A stretch of 64,000 nucleotides of DNA, from contig NZ_VAHM01000004.1 of NCBI RefSeq assembly GCF_005796185.1, positions 62,001-126,000 of the forward strand. Direction: 5' to 3'. Under the pieces are notes generated by a model. That model searched no databases. It had not been told where the DNA came from and saw nothing but the letters and a program-made list of their open reading frames with translations. The DNA comes from Pseudarthrobacter sp. NamB4 (GTDB taxonomy: Bacteria > Actinomycetota > Actinomycetes > Actinomycetales > Micrococcaceae). A program made the position numbers and the translations under genes. Below are positions 42,619 to 52,377 of this stretch, piece after piece; position 1 is the first letter of the stretch; each line of letters opens with the position of its first letter.

Positions 42619-42666
42619 CGAATGGCTTTGTCGCCTGTAACTCTGGACTGACTCCACCACCCCGGC

Positions 42667-42695
42667 TTGCAACGGGAAGTAAGCATGCTTACTGT
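42667..42695 (+). promoter_or_regulatory. palindromic promoter, copy C (ligase 2)
   Basis: TTGCAA at 42667, 17-base spacer, TACTGT at 42690; palindrome GTAAGCATGCTTAC at 42679-42692, in the same position relative to the -10 as in copy B. ATG follows seven bases after the -10, so the mRNA is probably leaderless. Confidence 0.7.
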
Positions 42696-42702
42696 ATGTG
42701 GA

Positions 42703-43830
42703 ATGACGCGCAGGGTAGGTGTTGAGGAAGAGTTCCTGATAGTGGACATCGCGAACGGCCGTGCCGTCCCGCTCGGCCAGGTGCTCGACCAGCTAAGCGA
42801 TTACCCGCGGCTTACCAGCGAAATGAAGCAGGAGCAGCTCGAAACGTGCACCCTCCCGTTGGTCAGCCTTCACGACCTTGCTGAGGACATCACAGCACGG
42901 CGGAAGGATGCTGACGCCGCGGCACGGCGCGTGGGAGCACGGGCAGCGGCCTTGGCTACCTCCCCGCTGCCCGTGCAGTCCACCATCGCCCCAGGCGAGC
43001 GCTGCGCGCAGCTGATGGAGAGGTTCGGGCTCACCGCCGTGGAGCAGCTGACAGGCGGTTGCCATGTGCACGTGGAGATCGAGTCGGAGGAGGAAGGCAT
43101 TGCGATCCTTGACCGGCTCCGGGTGTGGCTTCCTTTCCTGCTGGCACTCAGTTCCAATTCGCCCTACTGGAACGGCGTGGATTCCAGCTTTGCCAGCTAC
43201 CGCTCCCAGGCCTGGAGCAGGTGGCCCACCACCGGCCCGGCGGAGATCTATGGCTCGGCAGATGATTACCACCGCGAGGTCGGGCAAATCCTCAGTTCCG
43301 GGGTTCCTCTGGACAAGGCAAACCTGTACTTCGACGCGCGGCTCAGCCACAAGCACCCCACAGTGGAGGTTCGGGTGCCGGACGTGTGCCTGTTCGCTGA
43401 CGACGCCGTTCTCATGGCGGCGCTTGTCCGCGGGCTTGCCGAGACTGCGGCACGGCAGTGGCGCGACGGCGTCAGCCCGGTTCCGGCGTCGGCCACCCAA
43501 CTGCGTCTCGTCACCTGGCAGGCAAGCCGTTACGGGCTGGAGGGCCAGTTGGCCGATCCTTTCACCGGTGTGCAGCGGGGGGCTTTCGACGTGGCGATGG
43601 CACTGCTGAACCACCTCAGGCCCGTGCTGGAGGAGCAGGGCGAGTTCAGCACCGTGGAGTTCCTGCTGTTCCAGGTCTTGAATCGGGGCACCGGAGCCGC
43701 CGTCCAGCGCAACTCCTGCGCCAAGGGCGGAGGCCTCCAGGCTGTGGTGGCGGACGCCGTGCACATCACGGCGCGGCCGAGCACATTGCCGCACCCCCAA
43801 CGAGCCGCACTGACCGCCGTCTCCCCGTAA
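42703..43830 (+). CDS. carboxylate-amine ligase, YbdK/GCS2 family, copy 2
   Basis: 375 residues starting MTRRVGVEEEFLIVD; ATG 42703 chosen over an upstream TTG because copy 1 begins at the same point and the promoter ends just before it. It keeps the family motifs SEMKQEQLETCT, GCHVHVEIES, YRSQAWSRWP and HPTVEVRVPDVC. Near-gapless alignment with copy 1 shows a local duplication around the AsnO-like gene. Divergence at scattered active-site-adjacent positions (CGCHVHVE versus GGCHVHVE; DIFGSA versus EIYGSA) leaves room for different amine or acid substrates. Confidence 0.88.
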   Translation: MTRRVGVEEEFLIVDIANGRAVPLGQVLDQLSDYPRLTSEMKQEQLETCTLPLVSLHDLAEDITARRKDADAAARRVGARAAALATSPLPVQSTIAPGERCAQLMERFGLTAVEQLTGGCHVHVEIESEEEGIAILDRLRVWLPFLLALSSNSPYWNGVDSSFASYRSQAWSRWPTTGPAEIYGSADDYHREVGQILSSGVPLDKANLYFDARLSHKHPTVEVRVPDVCLFADDAVLMAALVRGLAETAARQWRDGVSPVPASATQLRLVTWQASRYGLEGQLADPFTGVQRGAFDVAMALLNHLRPVLEEQGEFSTVEFLLFQVLNRGTGAAVQRNSCAKGGGLQAVVADAVHITARPSTLPHPQRAALTAVSP

Positions 43831-43902
43831 AACCCCTTAGCCCGCCGAGGGTAAAACTGCCCGGCCTGCCGCAACGCTAAGAGGCGGACGCCGGCACCCT
43901 GG

Positions 43903-44796
43903 CTAGTGCCGCCGTCGTGCAGCAAAGGCGAACAGTGCCGTGGTGGCAACCGTGGCCAGGTACCCGGCGATGACTATCAGCGAGATCCCGGCCCAAAAAT
44001 AGTGGGTGGTGCTCGTCTCCTGCCAGGGGCTCGGCGCAATCCGGAGCAGCGAATACGCCGCCACGGCCGCCGACGCCAGGCCGATGGCCACCGGCAGCGT
44101 CAGCCAGATCCGGGCCGAGCCGATGTGTCCGCCGAACCCGTCCCAGGCATTCCAAGATCCGCGCTTCATGATGAGCCAGCCCGCGGGAACCATGAAGGCG
44201 CCCACCAGCAGGAACGCCGCCACAACGTCGGCCGGCCGGTGCCACTGGTTGATCAGGGTGGACACTCCGGAGGCAATGGCGAACGTGCCGCCGACGAAGC
44301 CGGCCATGGGGCGCCAGCGTGGCGACGCCATCAGGAACACGGCGGCCGCCGCCGATGCCGCCAGCGTCGTGTGCCCGGATGGCAGTGAATTCATTTCCAG
44401 GGTGATCACGCCCTTGTCCGGGCGGGCGGGCAGCAGATCCTTGAGGACCTGGGTGGCAATATTCGCGCCGATGCAGGCGGCCACTGCTATCCCGGCCTCC
44501 GCCCAGTGTTTCCGGATCGCCGTGACAAAAAGCACCACGACGGCGGCCATCACCAGCGAGATGGTGGGCAGCAGGTCCAGGAACCTGGTACTTGCCTTGC
44601 CTGCAGGACCATGCAGTTCCACGGCTTCCACCAGCGCCGACTCGTCGATGAACTGGCCCGTGGTGGTCTGCACGAAGTAGTAATAGGTGGCAATCAACCC
44701 TGCTACGCAGGCCAGGGTGGCAAGCACGAACAGGAAGCCGGAGCCCGGTGCGGTTCGGGCTGCCGTCCTGCCTGGTGCCTGCCGTTGGTAAGTCAT
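43903..44796 (-). CDS. PAP2-family membrane phosphatase
   Basis: 297 residues, about eight hydrophobic segments. Phosphatase motifs: KDLLPARP, SLPSGHTT and NQWHRPADVVAA, the last a variant of SRxxxxxHxxxD with Gln-Trp before the catalytic His. Such enzymes dephosphorylate lipid or polyprenyl diphosphates at the outer membrane face. Divergent from menC; the 87-bp spacer must hold both promoters. Confidence 0.85.
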   Translation of the reverse strand: MTYQRQAPGRTAARTAPGSGFLFVLATLACVAGLIATYYYFVQTTTGQFIDESALVEAVELHGPAGKASTRFLDLLPTISLVMAAVVVLFVTAIRKHWAEAGIAVAACIGANIATQVLKDLLPARPDKGVITLEMNSLPSGHTTLAASAAAAVFLMASPRWRPMAGFVGGTFAIASGVSTLINQWHRPADVVAAFLLVGAFMVPAGWLIMKRGSWNAWDGFGGHIGSARIWLTLPVAIGLASAAVAAYSLLRIAPSPWQETSTTHYFWAGISLIVIAGYLATVATTALFAFAARRRH

Positions 44797-44883
44797 CGGT
44801 TAAAGGGTGGCACAGAAAGCTGGAAGGCTGCTTCAAGCCGGGCCGCGGCGTTGGGGCGCCCGGGCCGCCGGTACAGTGAACGC

Positions 44884-45891
44884 ATGCCCCCGGAAACCAC
44901 GCCGCCGCTGCTGCCTCCTCTGGACGAGCTCCTGGCGCAGGCGTACGTGGTCAGCCTGCCCATGCGCGTGAGGTTCCGGGGCATCATGGAGCGTGAATCG
45001 CTGCTGCTGCGCGGCCCTGCCGGCTGGGGCGAGTTCTGTCCGTTTCCGGAGTACGGGGATGAGGAGGCCTCCCGCTGGCTCGCCTCGGCCGTCGAGGCCG
45101 CCTGGGCTGGTTTTCCTGCGCCGCTTCGGTCAGTAATTCCTGTCAATGCCACCGTCCCGGCCGTTCCCGCTGGCCACGTGCCGGAAATCCTGGCCCGCTT
45201 CGGTCGGGTGGACGCTGTTAAGGTCAAGGTGGCAGAGCCGGGCCAGACGCTCGACGACGACGTCGACCGCCTCGCCGCCGTCCGCTCCGCCCTCCCCGAC
45301 GCTGCCCTCCGCGTTGACGCCAACGGAGGCTGGGACGTCCCCGCCGCAGTGGAGGCACTCCACCGGCTTTCCGCCGTCGGCCTTGAATACGCGGAGCAGC
45401 CTGTGCCCACCATTGATGGGCTTGTCGAAGTGCGCTCGCAGCTTCGCGCCGCCGGCATCCCTTTGCTGATCGCGGCGGACGAGAGCGTGCGCAAGGAAAC
45501 TGATCCCCTCCGGGTTGCCCGGGCCGGCGCTGCCGACCTGATCGTCGTCAAGGTGGCGCCGCTCGGGGGAGTGCGGCGCGCCCTGGACATCGTGGCCCAA
45601 GCCGGGCTGCCAGCCGTCGTCAGCTCCGCCCTGGACACCTCCGTCGGCATCCGCGCCGGGCTCGCGCTGGCAGCGTCCCTGCCGGAGCTTCCGTACGCGT
45701 GCGGGCTGGGAACGGTGTCCCTGTTCGAGCAGGACGTCACCTTGGATGCCCTGGTGGCCGACGACGGCGCCATCAGCCTGCGTGACGTGGCCGCCGATGC
45801 AGGGTTGCTGGAGCAGTATGCGGCTTCCCCCGAACGGCGCGAGTGGTGGCTGGCCCGGCTGCGCCGCGTCCACGCGCTGCTGCCCCGCTGA
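44884..45891 (+). CDS. menC: o-succinylbenzoate synthase
   Basis: 335 residues from ATG 44884; the frame is open further upstream, but that part is the shadow of the PAP2 gene. Enolase-superfamily barrel with KVKV (catalytic Lys), RVDANGG (metal Asp), EQPVP (metal Glu), AADES (metal Asp) and the second Lys in DLIVVKVAPLGG. It dehydrates SHCHC to o-succinylbenzoate in menaquinone synthesis. menD, menF and menG lie within 12 kb. Substrate promiscuity (N-acyl amino acid racemase) is known in the family, but the men context supports menC. Confidence 0.9.
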   Translation: MPPETTPPLLPPLDELLAQAYVVSLPMRVRFRGIMERESLLLRGPAGWGEFCPFPEYGDEEASRWLASAVEAAWAGFPAPLRSVIPVNATVPAVPAGHVPEILARFGRVDAVKVKVAEPGQTLDDDVDRLAAVRSALPDAALRVDANGGWDVPAAVEALHRLSAVGLEYAEQPVPTIDGLVEVRSQLRAAGIPLLIAADESVRKETDPLRVARAGAADLIVVKVAPLGGVRRALDIVAQAGLPAVVSSALDTSVGIRAGLALAASLPELPYACGLGTVSLFEQDVTLDALVADDGAISLRDVAADAGLLEQYAASPERREWWLARLRRVHALLPR

Positions 45892-45956
45892 CACCCTCCC
45901 TCACTTGATGCGGGATTTTCCGGCACCCTCTCTCATATCACTGCGCGTCACAAGCG

Positions 45957-45978
45957 GTTAACCCGAACTTCACTTTCC
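45957..45978 (+). promoter_or_regulatory. possible PHO box upstream of phoX
   Basis: Two adjacent 11-base units, GTTAACCCGAA and CTTCACTTTCC, resemble the direct-repeat PhoP-binding units (GTTCACC-like) of actinobacteria. The match is partial. Position, 70 bp before the phoX start, is right for phosphate control. Confidence 0.35.
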
Positions 45979-46046
45979 AGATGACTCCGCGTAGAAAGCG
46001 CTTGACAAGGTGTGTGAACCGCATCGATTTTCCCTGGAAGGCCCCC

Positions 46047-48122
46047 ATGTCTGAAACGACTGCCCGCAAGTTCACTCTTTTGCCGATGCTCGGCCATACC
46101 AAGGGCAAGCGCAGTGCCGTCACCTGCGCCCTTAAGTGCGATAACGCCTGCGCCGGCAACGTCTGCAACACCAGCTCCAACAGCTACTTCCGCGACATCG
46201 CCTCCGCCACCATGTCCCGCCGCGCCGCCCTGGGCTTCGGCGCCGCCGGTGCCCTCGCCGTCGTCCTCGGTTCAGCGGGGACCTCCGCTGAACCCGCCTC
46301 CGCTGCCGGCCTTTCCAAGGCTGCCAAGGAGGGCTTCGGCAAGTCCAAGCTGCAGTTCACTGCCATCCCTTCCATTGACGCCATGGTTGACGCCGTCACC
46401 GTGCCCGAAGGCTTCACCTGGCAGCCGGTAATCCGGTGGGGCGATCCCATCTTCAACGACGCCCCGGCATTCGACTTGAACAACCAGACGGCGGCCGCCC
46501 AGGAGAGGCAGTTCGGCTACAACAACGACTACACCGACATCCTGGAAATCCCGGGCAGTAAGGGCCGTCGCGCGGTGCTGTTCTCCAACCACGAGTACAC
46601 CAACGACGCCATCATGTTCCCGCCCACCATGCCCGCCGACCAGATGCGCACCGTGGCAGCCGCTGCGCACGGCCTGTCCGTAGTGGAGCTGGAGCGCAAG
46701 AACAAGAACAAGCCGTGGACCTACGTCAAGGGTGCAGAGCTGAACCGGCGATTCCTGAACTCGACCGTCTACGAGCTGACCGGTCCGGCCGCCGGCTCCG
46801 CCCTGGTCAAGACGGTGGAAGACCCTGCGGGCCGCTTCATCAAGGGCACCCTGGGCAACTGTGCCGGCGGCACCACCCCGTGGGGCACCATTCTCTCCGG
46901 GGAGGAGAATTTCCAGGGCTACTTCGTCGGCAACGGCACCTCGGCCGGTGACAAGCGGTACGGCATCACCTCCAAGCCCACCGCCCGCCAGTGGGAATTG
47001 GACGAGCCCCGCTGGGATACCCGCAACGCCGGCTACGAGAACGAAGCCAACCGCTTCGGCTGGATTGTTGAAGTTGACCCCTTCGACCCCACGTCCACTC
47101 CGAAGAAGCACTCCATGCTGGGCCGCTTCAAGCACGAAGGCGCCAACGTGATCATCGCCGAGTCCGGTCATGTAGTGGCCTACTCGGGCGACGACGAGCG
47201 CTTCGACTACCTGTACAAGTTTGTTTCGAAGGACAAGTACCGCGAAGGGGACCGCAAGCACAACATGACGCTGCTGTCCGCCGGCAGCCTCTACGTGGCC
47301 CGGTTCACCGGTAACTCTCCGGCTGCTGAAATCAACGGCACCGGCGCCGTTCCCTCGGACGGCGCCTTCGACGGCGTAGGCGAGTGGCTGCCGCTGGTGC
47401 TGGACGGCAAGTCCGCAGTTCCCGGCATGTCCGTGGATGAGGTCCTCGTGTACACCCGACTGGCCGCGGACAAGGTTGGCCCCACCAAGATGGACCGCGC
47501 CGAGGACGTGGAGCCGAGCCTGCACACGGGCAAGGTCTACGTGGCCTGCACCAACAACTCCAACCGTGGCGTAGGGTCAAACGAGGGGGCCACTGAGGTC
47601 AACCCGCGCACCCAGAACCGGGACGGGCACATTGTGGAAATCACCGAAACCGGCGGCCAGACCTCCACCTCCTTCACCTGGAACCTGCTGATGGTCTGCG
47701 GCGATCCGGCCCAAGGCGATGTGACCTACTTCTCCGGCTTCCCGGCGGACAAGGTCTCGCCCATCTCCTGCCCGGACAACCTGGCTTTCGACTCCGTGGG
47801 CAACCTCTGGATCTCCACGGACGGCGCCCCTTCCGGCATCGACCGCGCCGACGGCCTGTTCAAGGTCACCCTGGAAGGCGCAGAGCGCGGCAAGGTTGAG
47901 CAGTTCCTCGCCGTTCCGCGGGACGCCGAAACGTGCGGTCCGATTATCCACGACGAAGAGCGCACAGTGTTCGTCGCCGTGCAGCACCCGGGCGAGGACG
48001 GCACGTTCGAGAGCCAGGTCTCGTTCTTCCCGGACTACGTTGCGGCAGGCGCCACGCCGGCGGCGGGCCAGGCGCGCGCACCCCGACCATCAGTGATCCA
48101 GGTGTTCCGCACCGACGCCTAG
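46047..48122 (+). CDS. phoX: PhoX-type secreted alkaline phosphatase
   Basis: 691 residues from ATG 46047 (GGAAGG upstream). The N-terminal conserved block KRSAVTCALKCDNACAG with Cys27/31/35/40, then the Tat signal SRRAALGFGAAGALAVVLG (Arg58-Arg59), is the usual PhoX head. The catalytic domain (DUF839) has LFSNHEYTND, NCAGGTTPWGTILSGEENFQ, HEGANVI and PDNLAFDSVGNLW, motifs carrying the Ca/Fe ligands. It releases phosphate from esters outside the cell, normally under phosphate starvation. Monocistronic in appearance. Confidence 0.9.
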   Translation: MSETTARKFTLLPMLGHTKGKRSAVTCALKCDNACAGNVCNTSSNSYFRDIASATMSRRAALGFGAAGALAVVLGSAGTSAEPASAAGLSKAAKEGFGKSKLQFTAIPSIDAMVDAVTVPEGFTWQPVIRWGDPIFNDAPAFDLNNQTAAAQERQFGYNNDYTDILEIPGSKGRRAVLFSNHEYTNDAIMFPPTMPADQMRTVAAAAHGLSVVELERKNKNKPWTYVKGAELNRRFLNSTVYELTGPAAGSALVKTVEDPAGRFIKGTLGNCAGGTTPWGTILSGEENFQGYFVGNGTSAGDKRYGITSKPTARQWELDEPRWDTRNAGYENEANRFGWIVEVDPFDPTSTPKKHSMLGRFKHEGANVIIAESGHVVAYSGDDERFDYLYKFVSKDKYREGDRKHNMTLLSAGSLYVARFTGNSPAAEINGTGAVPSDGAFDGVGEWLPLVLDGKSAVPGMSVDEVLVYTRLAADKVGPTKMDRAEDVEPSLHTGKVYVACTNNSNRGVGSNEGATEVNPRTQNRDGHIVEITETGGQTSTSFTWNLLMVCGDPAQGDVTYFSGFPADKVSPISCPDNLAFDSVGNLWISTDGAPSGIDRADGLFKVTLEGAERGKVEQFLAVPRDAETCGPIIHDEERTVFVAVQHPGEDGTFESQVSFFPDYVAAGATPAAGQARAPRPSVIQVFRTDA

Positions 48123-48133
48123 GTCCTCCCCGA

Positions 48134-48241
48134 CGCCCCATCACCTCTCGCAGGTTTTCCAGCGCGCCCCATCACCTCGCGGTCCTCGCGGCAAGGAGGT
48201 GATGGGGCGTCTGCTGTTTTCATGCAGAAGGTGATGGGGCG
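48134..48241. repeat. four-copy 13-mer, nested inverted repeats before menD
   Basis: CGCCCCATCACCT occurs directly at 48134-48146 and 48165-48177, and its reverse complement AGGTGATGGGGCG at 48197-48209 and 48229-48241. The order > > < < allows an inner stem (48165/48197 copies) and an outer stem. It fills the gap between phoX and menD and may terminate phoX transcription or act in the menD leader. Confidence 0.65.
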
Positions 48242-48263
48242 CCGTGGATGGCAGACTGGATTG

Positions 48264-50036
48264 GTGACCTCGTTGAACGAACCTGACGCCTCCCAAACCT
48301 CCCGAGCAGATTCTTCCGGGAAAGACGCTCCGGAGGCGGCACCTGAGCTGACTGCCCTGGCAGCCGCGCGGATCGCCGTCGGAGTCCTGCTCGACGGCGG
48401 CGTGCAGCACGTGGTGGTGTCGCCGGGTTCCCGCTCCGCTCCGATGGCGTACGCCCTGGCCGAGGCGTCCGCGGAAGGCAAAGTGGAGCTGCTGGTGCGG
48501 ATTGACGAGCGTTCCGCCGGATTCACCGCACTCGGCCTCGCGCTGTCCACCGGTTCCCCGGCAGCCGTGCTCACGACGTCCGGGACTGCCGTCGGGAACC
48601 TGATGCCGGCCGTGATGGAGGCCAACCACGCCGCCGTCCCGCTGATCGTCCTGTCCGCAGACCGGCCCGACGAGCTCCGAGGAACCGGCGCCAATCAGAC
48701 CACTATCCAGCCTGACCTCTTCGGTGAACAGGTACGCTTCGCCGTCGACATTCCTGCCGGCAGCAACCCTGAACGTGCAGTGCAGACAGGGCTGTCCGCC
48801 GCGACCGGGGCATTTAGCGAGATTCCGCCGGGCCCCGTCCAGCTCAACCTCGCCTTCAGGGATCCGCTGGTGCCATCACCTCGTGAGAAGCTTCCGGCGG
48901 CGGCCGAGCGTCAGCGCTACCGGATCGGCACCGAGCCACTCATCATGAACCTGCCGCCGGCACCGGCTGAGCTGCCGGAGCGGCGCACCGTAGTACTCGC
49001 CGGGCACGACGCCGGCCCTGTCGCCGAGGCCTTCGCCCGCGCCCATAACCTCCCGCTGCTCGCCGAACCGTCCTCCAATGCGCGCTTCGGGCCGAACGCG
49101 GTGGGCCCGTACCGCCTGTTGCTGGAGCACTTTGGCGCTGAGTCCGAACAGCCCACTGAACGCGTGGTGCTGTTCGGCAGGCCCACACTGTCCCGGCCGG
49201 TGGCAGCCCTGCTGGCGCGCGCGGAAGTCCCCTCCGCCCTGTACCACCCTGTTCCGGTGGCCTGGTACGAGCCGGGCCGGCGCACCGAACTGCCGCTGGA
49301 AAACCTCGCGGAACTCGCAGACTTCGCCGGCCGGGGGACACCCGAGTGGCTGGATACGTGGCTGCTCGCAAGCAGTGCTGCACAGCATGCCCTGGACGGA
49401 ATACTTCTGGCCGATGCTGCTGCAAGCGGCCCATCTGTGGCATCGCTGGTCTGGAAGCACGCCCGCGGCCAGCTGCTGCTGGGTTCCTCCAATGTCATCC
49501 GTGACGTTGACCTGGCCGGCCTTCCTGCACCCGATCCTGCCGCTACTGTCTACGCAAACCGCGGCCTGGCAGGGATTGACGGCACCATTTCCACTGCCAC
49601 TGGCATCGCACTCGGCGGACGGCAGGAAACCACCGTCCTCTTGGGCGACGTCACCTTCCTGCATGACGCCGGGGGACTTCTCCTGGGCGCCGGGGAGGAC
49701 CAGCCGCAGCTGCGGATCGTGGTCCTCAACGATTCCGGCGGCGCCATCTTCGACCTGCTCGAGCACGGAGGGGTGCGCGAGGCCGGAACATACGGGGACG
49801 CCGTCGAGCGCCTTTTCGGCACCCCGCACACTGTGGACATCGCGGCTCTCGCCGCAGCATACGGCGTCCGGCATTCTTTGGTGAATACGACGGCGGGACT
49901 CGCCGAGGCGCTCGCCCAGCCGATCGAGGGTCGCAGCATCGTGGAGGTCCGTACGGACCGCCATTCGCTGCGGCAGCTTCACGCCCGGATCAAGGAAGCG
50001 GTTGCTGCCGCTGTCGCGGGAGTGCTGGCCAGGTAA
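48264..50036 (+). CDS. menD: SEPHCHC synthase
   Basis: 590 residues from GTG 48264. ThDP-dependent fold with HVVVSPGSRSAPMAYAL, VRIDERSAGFTALGLA (the catalytic-region Glu), TTSGTAVGNLMPAVMEA, SADRPDELRGTGANQT and the C-terminal cofactor motif LLGDVTFLHDAGGLL. It condenses isochorismate with 2-oxoglutarate in menaquinone synthesis. The start lies just past the four-copy repeat element, which may affect its leader. MenF, which supplies isochorismate, is encoded 4 kb away on the other strand. Confidence 0.92.
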   Translation: MTSLNEPDASQTSRADSSGKDAPEAAPELTALAAARIAVGVLLDGGVQHVVVSPGSRSAPMAYALAEASAEGKVELLVRIDERSAGFTALGLALSTGSPAAVLTTSGTAVGNLMPAVMEANHAAVPLIVLSADRPDELRGTGANQTTIQPDLFGEQVRFAVDIPAGSNPERAVQTGLSAATGAFSEIPPGPVQLNLAFRDPLVPSPREKLPAAAERQRYRIGTEPLIMNLPPAPAELPERRTVVLAGHDAGPVAEAFARAHNLPLLAEPSSNARFGPNAVGPYRLLLEHFGAESEQPTERVVLFGRPTLSRPVAALLARAEVPSALYHPVPVAWYEPGRRTELPLENLAELADFAGRGTPEWLDTWLLASSAAQHALDGILLADAAASGPSVASLVWKHARGQLLLGSSNVIRDVDLAGLPAPDPAATVYANRGLAGIDGTISTATGIALGGRQETTVLLGDVTFLHDAGGLLLGAGEDQPQLRIVVLNDSGGAIFDLLEHGGVREAGTYGDAVERLFGTPHTVDIAALAAAYGVRHSLVNTTAGLAEALAQPIEGRSIVEVRTDRHSLRQLHARIKEAVAAAVAGVLAR

Positions 50037-50065
50037 TCTGTGCAGGCAGGCCTGCGGGTGCATCA

Positions 50066-51277
50066 CTATGGGCGGGATTCCTTCAGCGCTGCCTCGAACG
50101 AAGGCAGGCTGCGTTCGATCATGTCCTCATTGGCCGTCAGGGAGATCCGGAAGAAGCCCGGGGTCTCGAACAGCACGCCGGGAAATACGAAGACATCCCG
50201 GCGGGCGAGCGACTCGGTGAACGCCTCATCGTCCGGGACAGGGGACGTGACGTAGATGTAGAAGGAGCCTTCCGGAGGCTGCATTCGGTAGCCCATGGAG
50301 CCAAGGGTATCGACGAAGCGGTCCCGCCGCCGCTGCAACTGACCGACGTCAATGGAGAACTTCTCCAGTTCGGGCAGTGCATGCTGCAGCAGGGCATTCG
50401 GATAGATCCAGCCCATGGCCACCTGCAGCCCTGAAAGGGCCGGACGCATCTCGTCACGGTCCGGCATACTGGGCGGCAGTGCCAGGTAGCCCACCCGTTG
50501 GCCGGGGGATAGGTGGGTCTTGCCGTAGGAGTAGGCGAGCAGCGTGTGCGGATAGAACTCTGCCGGACTGTGGAAGCGCAGGCCATCGAAGACAATGCGG
50601 TTGTACGCCTCGTCCGAAACGATGTAGATGCGCCGGCCCAGCCTGACCGAGGCTGCTTCCAGCAGTTCCGCCAGCCGGAGCAGCAGTTCAGGCGGATAGA
50701 CCCGTCCCGTGGGGTTGTTGGGAGAATTCACGATCACCACTTTGGTGCGCTCAGTGATGGCAGCTTCAATGGCTTCGAGGTCCAGGTCGAAGGTGGCGGT
50801 GTTGATCCTGATCTTCACTGGTGTGAGCCCGGCCTCCAGGATCAGCGGCTCGTACAGGAACCACGGCGGGAGGCTGTAAATGACCTCATCGCCAGGGTCG
50901 GCCACCGTTTTCAATGCCAGGGCGATCGCGGCGAAGCCGCCGGTGGTGAGGTACAGGTCCTCGGGGCGGAACACCACCTCCAGGAGCCTGCTCAGGGAGT
51001 CCGCGGCGGCTTCCCGGGCGGCCTCGCCGTTGGTCTGGTACGCAAACCACTGGTCGTTCTGTGGGGTCAGGGCATCCCTGAGGGTGTTGACGTAGCGGTC
51101 GGCCGGCATTTGGTGCGGGTTGCCGAAAGTGAAGTCGCAAACGCCCGTCTGTCCCTGCCCGCGGGACGCCGCGGCCCGGAGGTAGGCGTCAACCCGCTGG
51201 AAAGACGGGATCGATGCCAGCTGTGCCGCGCGCGCGGAGACCGCCGGGACGGCACGGGATGTTGGGGATTGTGTCAT
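50066..51277 (-). CDS. class I/II PLP aminotransferase
   Basis: 403 residues from ATG 51277 with GAGGAG nine bases upstream. Fold-type-I signatures: FTFGNPHQMP, TTGGFAAIALALKTV, IVNSPNNPTGRVYPP, SDEAYNRIVFDG and the PLP-lysine region YSYGKTHLSPGQRVGY. The FRISLTANEDMIERSLP end carries the carboxylate-binding Arg. Closest in pattern to aspartate/aromatic-type aminotransferases; the substrate cannot be set from sequence. Convergent with menD (30 bp), and upstream of the amino-acid ABC operon on the same strand. Confidence 0.83.
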   Translation of the reverse strand: MTQSPTSRAVPAVSARAAQLASIPSFQRVDAYLRAAASRGQGQTGVCDFTFGNPHQMPADRYVNTLRDALTPQNDQWFAYQTNGEAAREAAADSLSRLLEVVFRPEDLYLTTGGFAAIALALKTVADPGDEVIYSLPPWFLYEPLILEAGLTPVKIRINTATFDLDLEAIEAAITERTKVVIVNSPNNPTGRVYPPELLLRLAELLEAASVRLGRRIYIVSDEAYNRIVFDGLRFHSPAEFYPHTLLAYSYGKTHLSPGQRVGYLALPPSMPDRDEMRPALSGLQVAMGWIYPNALLQHALPELEKFSIDVGQLQRRRDRFVDTLGSMGYRMQPPEGSFYIYVTSPVPDDEAFTESLARRDVFVFPGVLFETPGFFRISLTANEDMIERSLPSFEAALKESRP

Positions 51278-51564
51278 GGCAGCGCTCCTCGCTAGGGCGG
51301 CCGGCTGGGGATGGCCGCCGGATGGGCAGCGCGCTGCTGAGCCAGTGGAGGCTGCAGTGGGACCTATTCTCGGCCCACCCGTTGCCGGAGTAAAGGCTCC
51401 CACGGACGCCGATGCCGCGGGCCGCCGTCGTGCGTGTTCTGGAGTGCTGGACGCGCAAAAATTCCCTCGACGCGCAAAGGCCCTGGTGCTACCGGTATAC
51501 CGGCAGCGCCAGGGCCTATGCGTGTCGCTGACGCATGTGCGCCTCGAAAACGGAGCAGAAGCGC

Positions 51565-52365
<801 letters not shown>

Positions 52366-52377
52366 GGTCTTCCCTGC

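Noticed and set aside
42793..43800. 335-codon minus-strand open frame over ligase 2
   Set aside because: Shadow; the + strand product matches the paralogue at 39454 without gaps.
46272..47525. 417-codon minus-strand open frame
   Set aside because: Antisense of phoX, Gly/Val/His-rich, without any recognisable motif.
48134..48241. CRISPR-like repeats
   Set aside because: Only four 13-mers in mirrored orientation with unequal short spacers; no cas genes.
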